Shown here piece by piece: positions 31,512 through 38,045 of a stretch of DNA of 41,884 nucleotides (the first letter of the stretch is position 1; every line of letters starts with the position of its first letter). The notes below the pieces were generated by a model, which was given only the letters and a program-made list of their open reading frames with translations, made no database searches and had not been told where the DNA came from. The position numbers and the translations under genes are program-made. The stretch is from Methanosarcinales archaeon (GTDB taxonomy: Archaea; Halobacteriota; Methanosarcinia; Methanosarcinales; Methanocomedenaceae), in NCBI GenBank assembly GCA_030610815.1, contig JAUWRA010000002.1, forward strand, positions 1-41,884, written 5' to 3'.

Positions 31512-32780
31512 CTAACCTGTTTTCATGTACCGGACGATTTCGCCAATAGCAGGCCGTTTTCCATACATCAATAGTCCTACTCTGAACAACCTGGCAGAGG
31601 TTATTATTACGAAATAGACAGACACCATTAAAATAATTAAGCTTATTGCTATCTGGTAGACAGGTACATCAGAAACGCCCATACGTATAAGCATGGCAAT
31701 AGGAGACGTTAACGGGAACATGGAAAAGAACATCGATAACTTTCCCTCTGGTTCGGTGATCAATACCTGCATGAACAATATGGGTGCTATAGCCGGGAAA
31801 GTGAAAATTGGAATGAGCTGCTGGCTTTCACGCATAGAACCACTTATTGCTCCCACAGCCCCCATCATACTGGCAAATAACAGGAATCCAAGTATGAAAT
31901 ATGCCAAAGACAGGATCAATAAAAAGGGATTGATAGATATGGCAAAAACATATATCAATCCGGCAAAACCCACTGACAGCCAGATCGCTATCTGCAGCAG
32001 TCCTACCGATCCCAGTCCGACGATCTTTCCTGTGAGCATTTCAATTGGAGTTACTGAGGATAACAGTATCTCGATTATCCGGCTTTCCTTTTCCTCTGCT
32101 ACACTCTGCAGTAAATATCCGGAGGAAGTAAAAATTGAAATTAACAGGAGTATACCGGTAATATATGGCAGGGCAAAATCTTCAAGCATGTCGGTTAGTC
32201 CTTTTTCACTGACCTCACCTGTGGCCTCAATAGAAAATCGTTTAAATGTTATAGGATCCTTGACCCGCTGCAAGGTTTCTTCATCCACTTTATCCCGGAG
32301 CAAGTTGTTTACCAACAATTCAGACAATTCTTCCTGGGGAATGTTTGTTCCTTTCCCCATCACATAAGATTCGACAATTCCAGTCTTGATGTAATCTTCA
32401 GGGATGACCAGGTATCCTGATAATGTCCCGGATCCAAGGTCCTGTTTAGCTTCTGCAACATCTGAATATTGTGTGAATTTTATAATTGGATATTTTTCAT
32501 TGTTCGTGCCATCCAATTCCTGGTTATTTGTCACTCCCGGAATTCCATTTGAAAAGATCATAGATCCTCTTACTGTGATCTCGGCAGGGAATTCAAATGA
32601 ATTTGATCTGTCAATGTAACCCAGGTTCAGGTCTTCAGGTGATGATGTACCAGCCAGTAGTAAGGGAACTAACATAATGAGGATAAAAAAAAGCGGGAAG
32701 CCTAATGTCATCAGTATGAACTCTTTGCGCTTTACGGTTTTCAGGAACTCGTATTTTGCTATCATTAGGGATTTATTCAA
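31512..32780 (-). CDS. ABC-2 type permease (NatB-like)
   Basis: This 422-residue protein has one membrane helix near 21-44, an extracytoplasmic domain (about 45-205), and five or six helices in 210-400. A-E-E-K-E-S-R-I-I-E-I-L-L-S-S-V-T-P-I-E-M-L-T-G-K, just before the third helix, is the NatB/ABC-2 coupling segment. Its start overlaps the upstream ATPase gene by four bases (ATGA). The exported substrate cannot be told; sodium and peptide export are known for relatives. Confidence 0.88.
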   Translation of the reverse strand: MNKSLMIAKYEFLKTVKRKEFILMTLGFPLFFILIMLVPLLLAGTSSPEDLNLGYIDRSNSFEFPAEITVRGSMIFSNGIPGVTNNQELDGTNNEKYPIIKFTQYSDVAEAKQDLGSGTLSGYLVIPEDYIKTGIVESYVMGKGTNIPQEELSELLVNNLLRDKVDEETLQRVKDPITFKRFSIEATGEVSEKGLTDMLEDFALPYITGILLLISIFTSSGYLLQSVAEEKESRIIEILLSSVTPIEMLTGKIVGLGSVGLLQIAIWLSVGFAGLIYVFAISINPFLLILSLAYFILGFLLFASMMGAVGAISGSMRESQQLIPIFTFPAIAPILFMQVLITEPEGKLSMFFSMFPLTSPIAMLIRMGVSDVPVYQIAISLIILMVSVYFVIITSARLFRVGLLMYGKRPAIGEIVRYMKTG

Positions 32781-33679
32781 CTGGATACCCCCTTGACAAT
32801 TTTAATGAATATCTCATTCAAGGACGGGGTAGATCGTTCAATTCGCAGGATCCTGACCCTTGTTACAATATCTTCGATAAGGGACTGGACATCATGTCCA
32901 TCTTTTAAGAATATCTCAACATAAGTTCCATGTTGGATGATATTTTTAATCTGGTCGAGTCCTTCAAGTGAGCTTAGGTTCCCCTCAAATTCCAGGAAAA
33001 TGGAGTTATTGCGGTGTTCATTCTTAATATCCCCGACCTTCCCATTAAGGACGATCATGCCGTTATTGATCATAAGTATACGATCACACATGGCTTCTGC
33101 CTGTTCCATCATATGGGTGGAGAGTATGATGGTCTTACCACCTTTTTTTTGTTCGAGAAGAATGTTCTTGATGATCTGGGTATTTACAGGATCAAGACCA
33201 GAGAATGGTTCATCTACGACTATGAGGTCGGGACCATGAATTATGGTGGCAATGAACTGTATCTTTTGCTGCATTCCCTTTGAGAGCTCTTCGATCTTTT
33301 TGTCTTTATGCTCCAGCATTTCAACTGACTGCAATAGATCAACAGTATTTTCCATTGCCCGGGTTTTTGTCATTCCTTTGAGTTGGGCCAGGTAAACCAG
33401 AAGTTCAATGACCTTGGACTTTTTGTAAAGACCGCGCTCTTCCGGTAAATAACCGATCCTGTCTTTCGAATGTGTATCAATATCTTTTCCGAATACCTTG
33501 ATATTTCCTGATTCTGGTTTTATGATATCAAGCATCATTCGCAGTGTTGTAGTCTTACCTGCGCCATTGGGACCGAGAAGTCCGAATATTTCTCCTTGAT
33601 CTACTGAAAAAGATATGTTGTTAATAATCTTTTTAGTATTGTATGATTTTGAAACATGTTCAAGTTCTAATATTATCAT
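32777..33679 (-). CDS. ABC transporter ATPase (NatA-like)
   Basis: This 300-residue protein has Walker A G-P-N-G-A-G-K-T (36-43), signature L-S-K-G-M-Q-Q (132-138), Walker B L-I-V-V-D-E-P (152-158) and H189. A C-terminal regulatory extension of about 90 residues, usual in NatA/CcmA-type drug and sodium exporters, follows. It is the first gene of the export block after a 109-base spacer from the XRE gene. Confidence 0.92.
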   Translation of the reverse strand: MIILELEHVSKSYNTKKIINNISFSVDQGEIFGLLGPNGAGKTTTLRMMLDIIKPESGNIKVFGKDIDTHSKDRIGYLPEERGLYKKSKVIELLVYLAQLKGMTKTRAMENTVDLLQSVEMLEHKDKKIEELSKGMQQKIQFIATIIHGPDLIVVDEPFSGLDPVNTQIIKNILLEQKKGGKTIILSTHMMEQAEAMCDRILMINNGMIVLNGKVGDIKNEHRNNSIFLEFEGNLSSLEGLDQIKNIIQHGTYVEIFLKDGHDVQSLIEDIVTRVRILRIERSTPSLNEIFIKIVKGVSS

Positions 33680-33787
33680 TGAGATCAGTCCATTTATGTT
33701 ATAGATGTGTTTTTTAAATAAAAGGTTTGCGCAAATTAAATTAGAATTTGATATATATTCATCGACCAGTAAACTGTGAAATAAAAC

Positions 33788-33991
33788 TTAATCCTCGAAA
33801 ATAAAAACCTCTTCGATTTTTGATTCCAAAACTTTAGCTACATCATATGCAAGTTTTAATGATGGATTATACTTTCCTCTTTCTAAAAACACAATGGTTT
33901 CTCTTCTAACACCTACTTTATTGGCAAGTTCTTCCTGTGTCAGATCATACTTTGCCCTTAGTTCTTTCATTCTTGTTCTCAGCTTACTCAC
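33788..33991 (-). CDS. Small XRE-family regulator
   Basis: This 67-residue single helix-turn-helix protein has [28 protein letters not shown], a form common in archaea and Firmicutes beside DUF2178-like membrane proteins. The start is a GTG at 33991 inside the previous stop region; an ATG seven codons later is the alternative, but family proteins include the R-x-R-M-K-E-L segment. It is the last gene of the membrane-protein array and probably represses it. Confidence 0.88.
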   Translation of the reverse strand: MSKLRTRMKELRAKYDLTQEELANKVGVRRETIVFLERGKYNPSLKLAYDVAKVLESKIEEVFIFED

Positions 33992-34391
33992 CTGTCTTAT
34001 TGTAGTACCACCTGAATGTAATGAAAATCCATACTACGAGAATCCATATATTCCGGACTCCATCAGTTAATTCTATCGAAGGGGTTAATGATGGAGATAA
34101 TTTCAGCATTCTGAGAAGCACGATCATTGTTGCAATCAACAGCATTGCAATAAACGCAGAATATCCGGCTTTTTCCCTGACTCTCACAGACCTTTCATCT
34201 TCTATTAAATCACATTTGGGTTTCGTAGCTACGCTTAAACCAATTATTAATCCTATGAGTCCACCTAAAATTAGAATAAATCCAAAAACACTAACTGGTT
34301 CGATAAACAAGATAATAATAATTCCAGCCAGAATAGCGCACAAGCTGATTCCAATAAATTTTGTTATATCCTTGTCTTTCCTGAATTTCAT
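33984..34391 (-). CDS. DUF2178-like small membrane protein, copy 4
   Basis: This is 135 residues with four helices (about 12-30, 34-54, 78-98, 112-130) and a cytoplasmic loop [17 protein letters not shown] between helices two and three. The D-E-R...K-A-G motif is shared with its two neighbours. It overlaps the upstream copy by four bases and the regulator by eight. Confidence 0.75.
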   Translation of the reverse strand: MKFRKDKDITKFIGISLCAILAGIIIILFIEPVSVFGFILILGGLIGLIIGLSVATKPKCDLIEDERSVRVREKAGYSAFIAMLLIATMIVLLRMLKLSPSLTPSIELTDGVRNIWILVVWIFITFRWYYNKTGE

Positions 34392-34786
34392 TCAACCTCA
34401 CCTTTTTTGTTATAAAACCATCGAAGAAAATAAAGTGAAAAGATGCCTATAAGGATAATCAAAGTACCTGCAGTATTATATTCAATAGATACTGAAGTAA
34501 ATCTGTCTATCAGATTAAGGATAATAACAACATTTGCCATTATCCAGAATGCATGATGGCCTGCCTTGTCCGTATTTTTATTAATCCTCTCATCATGCAT
34601 AAAATATTCTACCGGTTTTGTTGCTACATAAACACCCGTAACACTCAATATTGTGCCAGCTATAATTAGGAAAAATCCTACAAAAAACAAAGACGGCATA
34701 AGATAACTCAAAAGGATGCCAGCAATTACCATCCCTATACTCATTGACAAGGGTCTCAAAATGTATTTATCTGTCCTGAATTTCAT
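34388..34786 (-). CDS. DUF2178-like small membrane protein, copy 3
   Basis: This is 132 residues with four helices. It starts M-K-F-R-T-D-K like copy 4 (M-K-F-R-K-D-K) and carries H-D-E-R-I-N-K-N-T-D-K-A-G-H-H-A-F. The end F-L-R-W-F-Y-N-K-K-G matches F-R-W-Y-Y-N-K-T-G of copy 4. These shared ends mark copies 3 and 4 as the most recent duplicates. ATGA overlaps occur on both sides. Confidence 0.75.
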   Translation of the reverse strand: MKFRTDKYILRPLSMSIGMVIAGILLSYLMPSLFFVGFFLIIAGTILSVTGVYVATKPVEYFMHDERINKNTDKAGHHAFWIMANVVIILNLIDRFTSVSIEYNTAGTLIILIGIFSLYFLRWFYNKKGEVE

Positions 34787-35205
34787 TCCAGATCACCCTT
34801 TTTATCAAAATAATATGCCAAGATGCCCCATGAAAATATTCCAATATATAACAGCACAATTACTGCTAAGCTGAAGTTTATGTTTAGCTGTAAAATGCCA
34901 GCAACTGAAGCAGAAGCAATCAATAATCCAGAAAGTATTAAAAGTGCGTATAGTCCTGCTTTTTCAACAGCTCTTTTAGTCCGTTCATCTCCCACAACTC
35001 CTGTTCTTGGTTTTAATATCCTGAAAAAGGAAGACATGGCGACGCCCAGCCCGATAAGAACTGGGAAGATTACCTGGAGGACAGATTCCGGATCTACTTC
35101 GGAGATGTTTTGGAATATTCTAATTATCCCACTTGTTGCTAGCGCAAGTCCCACGAGAAGGATGCACAAATTCAACAAAATTTGTGTGTTGTTTTTAATT
35201 TTCAT
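34783..35205 (-). CDS. DUF2178-like small membrane protein, copy 2
   Basis: This 140-residue protein has four helices, the loop G-D-E-R-T-K-R-A-V-E-K-A-G-L-Y-A-L, and a C-terminus Y-Y-F-D-K-K-G-D similar to copies 3 and 4. It overlaps copy 3 by four bases and starts 18 bases after copy 1. Confidence 0.75.
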   Translation of the reverse strand: MKIKNNTQILLNLCILLVGLALATSGIIRIFQNISEVDPESVLQVIFPVLIGLGVAMSSFFRILKPRTGVVGDERTKRAVEKAGLYALLILSGLLIASASVAGILQLNINFSLAVIVLLYIGIFSWGILAYYFDKKGDLE

Positions 35206-35223
35206 TCAAGATTACCTTTTTAG

Positions 35224-35610
35224 TTAGAAACCAATTTCGTCTTTCATTTTTGAATAATATAACTGAAGTGAAACCTTTGATACTAACATCACAGCCAGAA
35301 TGATTGCTAATACTTCAAATGCATCAAAAAGTGTTGGAAGAAAATGTAACACTATTGTCAATGATCCAATTGATATGATCGATAGATAGAATGCAATATC
35401 CGACGACTGGCCAGAAATTCTTTTAACCATCTCGTCTTTTTTCAATTCATTTTTGAATATTAGTTTTCGTATGATATAAGTTATGAATAATCCAATTGAA
35501 ACACAGGCCATCATATTTCCCCCAACCATATCGCCATAAGAGTATAGAACAATTGCAGCAATTCCAAAAAGCGGAGTCAATATCGGGAGTGTTATTTTAT
35601 ATTTATCCAT
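35224..35610 (-). CDS. DUF2178-like membrane protein, divergent copy 1
   Basis: This is 128 residues with four helices. The loop is L-K-K-D-E-M-V-K-R-I-S-G-Q-S-S-D-I-A-F, a diverged form of the D-E-R...K-A-G motif. AAGGAG precedes the ATG at 35610. It is the first gene of the five-gene array and the least like the others. Confidence 0.7.
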   Translation of the reverse strand: MDKYKITLPILTPLFGIAAIVLYSYGDMVGGNMMACVSIGLFITYIIRKLIFKNELKKDEMVKRISGQSSDIAFYLSIISIGSLTIVLHFLPTLFDAFEVLAIILAVMLVSKVSLQLYYSKMKDEIGF

Positions 35611-35703
35611 TGTGTTAATTCTCCTTGTGCTCGTTATTTTAATAATATGTTAACTATATCTAACATTAAACTATTTAAATTAATCGTTTTTGTTAGAAAT
35701 ATA
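35611..35703 (-). promoter_or_regulatory. Promoter/operator region of the DUF2178-XRE array
   Basis: Very AT-rich. The site GTTAACTATATCTAAC (35649-35664) is partly symmetric (GTTA...TAAC), and its half TCTAAC is inverted 27 bases away as GTTAGA (35692-35697). TATA-like TTTAAATAG and ATATATTTC stretches (minus strand) are present. It is plausibly the target of the XRE protein. Confidence 0.4.
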
Positions 35704-35830
35704 TCATATAAAAAACATTATGATATGGCTGATGTGCTGGGCAAGTAGGGGCACGCTGCTACGGGTATGATGGCGGGCGGCGAGAGGGTGTGAGAATGTG
35801 GTGGAGGCTGGACAGCAATTCAATGTGAAC

Positions 35831-35939
35831 TGCAGAGGTACGCTGATACACGCTGATTGACGGCTGCCGTTAAGTGTTTCACCGCAAAGAGCGCAAAGAG
35901 CGCAAAGACATGTAACCTTAACTTTGCGTCCGTTGTGGT
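35831..35939. repeat. Quasi-repeat block and hairpin (ACGCTGAT and GCGCAAAGA units)
   Basis: First ACGCTGATAC, ACGCTGATTG and GACGGCTG units follow each other (35839-35864). Then ACCGCAAAGA, GCGCAAAGA, GCGCAAAGA (35881-35908) is answered by CTTTGCGTCCGTTGTGGT (35922-35939), forming a hairpin. Confidence 0.7.
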
Positions 35940-36094
35940 ACAGCATTTCATTAATTTTATATTTTAACAACCATGCCCACCACCGGCAGCACCAACAAAC
36001 AACCGAGGCCACCGCCAGCACACATCACCCCCAACCCACGCTCAGCGCATGTGCAAAAAGGAGGCAGGCTGAAATTATTTCTATTTCATTATTA

Positions 36095-36210
36095 ACCGCA
36101 GATGAACGCAGATAGCGGTTAGTATGAGTTTTAATTTTGATTATATGGTTGAAATCAATGTATAATCTAATTTTAGCTGCAATATCTGCGTTCATCCGCG
36201 TTTATCTGCG
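36095..36210. repeat. Quasi-repeat inverted pair (ACGCAGAT units)
   Basis: ACCGCAGATGA-ACGCAGATAGCGG (36095-36118) is inverted as ATCTGCGTTCATCCGCG plus TTTATCTGCG (36184-36210), about 65 bases apart. The same kind of unit appears in many environmental genomes as I recall, without a known function. Confidence 0.7.
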
Positions 36211-36313
36211 CTTTGAAACTCGCATGAATCCACAAGGCTGGCTGCCACCCTGCCGCCCTTACGGGCTGCGGTGGCAGGGAAAGTGTAGACGGTGGGGCGG
36301 TGGGAGAGTGTGA

Positions 36314-36540
36314 GAATGGGGAGATGAGATCGCTATTCATGCTATCAGTGGCGGCGATGTGGTGGGGGATCATACGGTGTTGTTCTTTGGCGATGGTGAG
36401 TGTATCGAAGTACGGCACCAGGCTCACAGCAGGCAGGCGTTTGCTGGCGGGGCTGTGAGGGTTGCACATTGGGTGATGGAGCAGGGGGGGCCGGGGTGTA
36501 CGGTAAGGCTGGTGTGTTTTTGTGGGGGTGGGTTGGATAA
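36314..36540 (+). pseudogene. dapB: Remnant of dapB (dihydrodipicolinate reductase), C-terminal quarter
   Basis: The reading frame from 36314 gives [24 protein letters not shown] and then [15 protein letters not shown], the C-terminal DapB substrate-binding and dimer region. The N-terminal about 190 residues, including the NADPH-binding fold, are missing. Similarity is lost at a run of seven G (36484-36490), and a shifted frame then reads G-V-Y-G-K-A-G-V-F to TAA at 36540, so a frameshift is likely. No function is expected. Confidence 0.75.
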
Positions 36541-36668
36541 CTTAATACAGGAAAATGATAAAGAGTGTAAGTGATGATTGAAGTTCGTCTGGATTAATGT
36601 AGATGGACCATGTTCGGATATACAACTTTAGACGCCATTTCGGCTGTGCTTGATAAAGGTGAAGACTT

Positions 36669-37298
36669 ATTAATAACATTAAAATCTTTGAAAAGTATGC
36701 TCGAGAATATGATGAATGGTTTGATGCAAATAGATTTGCCTATGAGTCCGAAGTCCAAGCTTTAAAGAAGTTCGTTCCAGAAAATAGAAAGGGTTTAGAG
36801 GTTGGAGTGGGTACAGGAAGATTTGCAGTTCCTCTTGGTATCAGGATTGGAGTGGAGCCAGCAAAAGCAATGGCAGATATAGCACAAAAACGTGGGATAG
36901 AGGTCTATAAAGCAAAAGCTGAAAAACTTCCTTTTGATGATTCTTCTTTTGACTTTGTATTGATAGTTGTAACAATATGTTTTGTGCAAGACCCTATACA
37001 AGCACTCAGGGAAGCAAAAAGAGTTCTTAAACCGGGAGGCTATCTCATCATAGGTATGATTGACAAGGAGAGTTTTCTTGGCAAATTGTATGAATCAAAG
37101 AAGAAAGAGAGTAAATTCTACAGGCATGCCAACTTTTATTCTACCAGACAAGTTTTGGATTGGCTTAAAAATTTTGAGTTCGAACATATCAAAACCTGTC
37201 AGACAATCTTCAAAAACCCAAAAAAAATAACTGCTATTGAACCTGTTAAAGAAGGTCACGGAGAGGGAGGTTTTACTGTAATTTCCGCACAGAAGTAG
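36669..37298 (+). CDS. SAM-dependent methyltransferase (class I, ubiE-like), no standard start codon
   Basis: The protein (about 209 residues) is complete in sequence: N-terminal F-E-K-Y-A-R-E-Y-D-E-W-F, SAM motif L-E-V-G-V-G-T-G-R-F, acidic motif II, V-L-K-P-G-G-Y motif, and a C-terminal V-I-S-A-Q-K. Between the in-frame TGA (36660) and the GTG inside the SAM motif (36807) there is no ATG, GTG or TTG. Best start candidates are ATT at 36669, six bases after GGTGA, or ATT at 36678 where relatives have ATG-AAA. The substrate is unknown; relatives act on small molecules, quinones or metals. The next gene starts about ten bases on. Confidence 0.8.
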   Translation: MNNIKIFEKYAREYDEWFDANRFAYESEVQALKKFVPENRKGLEVGVGTGRFAVPLGIRIGVEPAKAMADIAQKRGIEVYKAKAEKLPFDDSSFDFVLIVVTICFVQDPIQALREAKRVLKPGGYLIIGMIDKESFLGKLYESKKKESKFYRHANFYSTRQVLDWLKNFEFEHIKTCQTIFKNPKKITAIEPVKEGHGEGGFTVISAQK

Positions 37299-37306
37299 GT
37301 ATAAAC

Positions 37307-37627
37307 ATTAAAATAGGAATCGTAGTATATTCAAACGACTCGGAAACAGTTTGGAACGCATTTCGGTTTGCAAATTTTGCATTGAATGAGGGCGACGAAA
37401 TAAATGTGTTCTTGCTTGGTAAAGGTGTAGAGTGCGAATCTCTGGACACGGATAAATTTAAGGTGACAGAACAGATGCAAACGTTAGTTGATAATGGTGG
37501 AGAAATATTTGCTTGTGGCAGTTGTCTCAAAATCAGGCAGTCCGAAGGTTCGGAAGTGTGCCCATTATCAACGATGAAAGATTTGTATGAAATTGTCAAA
37601 AAGAGTGACAGAATTGTTACATTTTGA
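37307..37627 (+). CDS. DsrE/F-like sulfur-relay family protein, ATT start
   Basis: About 106 residues read (I)-K-I-G-I-V-V-Y-S-N-D-S-E-T-V-W-N-A-F-R-F-A-N-F-A-L, then G-D-E-I-N-V-F-L-L-G-K-G-V-E, with Cys in I-F-A-C-G-S-C-L-K-I-R and E-V-C-P-L-S-T-M-K-D-L-Y, as in DsrE-like proteins that carry persulfide on Cys. No ATG, GTG or TTG is available before position 37382, well inside the fold. ATT-AAA at 37307, six bases after AGGT, stands where relatives have ATG-AAA. It pairs with the methyltransferase as a small operon. Confidence 0.75.
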   Translation: MKIGIVVYSNDSETVWNAFRFANFALNEGDEINVFLLGKGVECESLDTDKFKVTEQMQTLVDNGGEIFACGSCLKIRQSEGSEVCPLSTMKDLYEIVKKSDRIVTF

Positions 37628-37663
37628 ACGCACAGCCAAAATATGCTCACTTTGTTCGTTTGT

Positions 37664-37741
37664 GTATAACGGTGTATGCGGTTCGCTTTGCTCACCAAGA
37701 TTCCGCATTCGGGGGAACTTTGCATACACTAAAAACGTTAG
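37664..37741 (+). repeat. Imperfect inverted repeat resembling an integron attC site
   Basis: TATAACG-GTGTATGC on the left is answered by GCATACAC-TAAAAA-CGTTAG on the right with unpaired extra bases, and inner ATGCGG pairs with CCGCAT. Length (about 78), imperfect arms, outer TAAC/GTTA and position just after a gene stop fit attC. I recall similar AACGGTGTATG sequences after genes in Bacteroidetes. No integrase is in the window. Confidence 0.4.
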
Positions 37742-37874
37742 TAAAAATCCATCTGCCTTTAGTGAACACACACTTACCCACCCCACATCTTCATGCGCTC
37801 ACCCATGCACACGACTCCTATCTTGCGGATGCAGCCGACTTCAGTCAGGGGTGGGAAGGCTGAGGCTGTAGAAA

Positions 37875-38027
37875 TGGGGCGTTAATATTCGTATAAGTTG
37901 AAGAATTTTCAAGGCAACTTTTATAGATCAACATCACGGAGAAATCGATGACCCGGACTTAAGCGATTTCAAAGTTCGGAATCATTGATCAGCTCAGCAT
38001 AATCCCCATTACCTATTTAACGCCCCA
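37875..38027. repeat. Nested inverted repeat before the U32 gene
   Basis: TGGGGCGTTAA (37875-37885) and TTAACGCCCCA (38017-38027) are perfect inverses. Inside, GAAATCG (37941-37947) pairs with CGATTTC (37964-37970), and GATCAA pairs with TTGATC further out. It could be a small MITE-like element or a structured leader. Confidence 0.5.
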
Positions 38028-38045
38028 CATTACTATAACACCCTA

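Larger units (their letters stand above)
35704..36313. other. Gene-free, GC-variable region with quasi-repeats
   Basis: About 600 bases have no convincing gene. Contents: a stretch with ACGCTGAT units (35831-35864), hairpins at 35881-35939 and 36095-36210, the 19-base repeat copy at 36051-36069, and a 15-base near match GAGAG(G)GTGTGAGAATG at 35782 and 36304. It looks like an old insertion and decay zone. Confidence 0.6.
37628..38045. other. Gene-free spacer rich in inverted repeats
   Basis: This 418-base spacer has no convincing gene. It contains the attC-like repeat (37664-37741), CCCACCCC inverted as GGGGTGGG (37777-37855), and an 11-base perfect inverted repeat TGGGGCGTTAA/TTAACGCCCCA (37875-38027) around a smaller hairpin. 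The promoter of the U32 gene must lie at its 3' end. Confidence 0.6.

Noticed and set aside
36600-36660. ATG at 36604 as start of the methyltransferase
   Set aside because: It is in another frame and meets a stop after about a dozen codons.
37628-37871. Small protein frames in the spacer (79-94 codons)
   Set aside because: Composition is unlike neighbours, they run through the inverted repeats, and no domain is visible.
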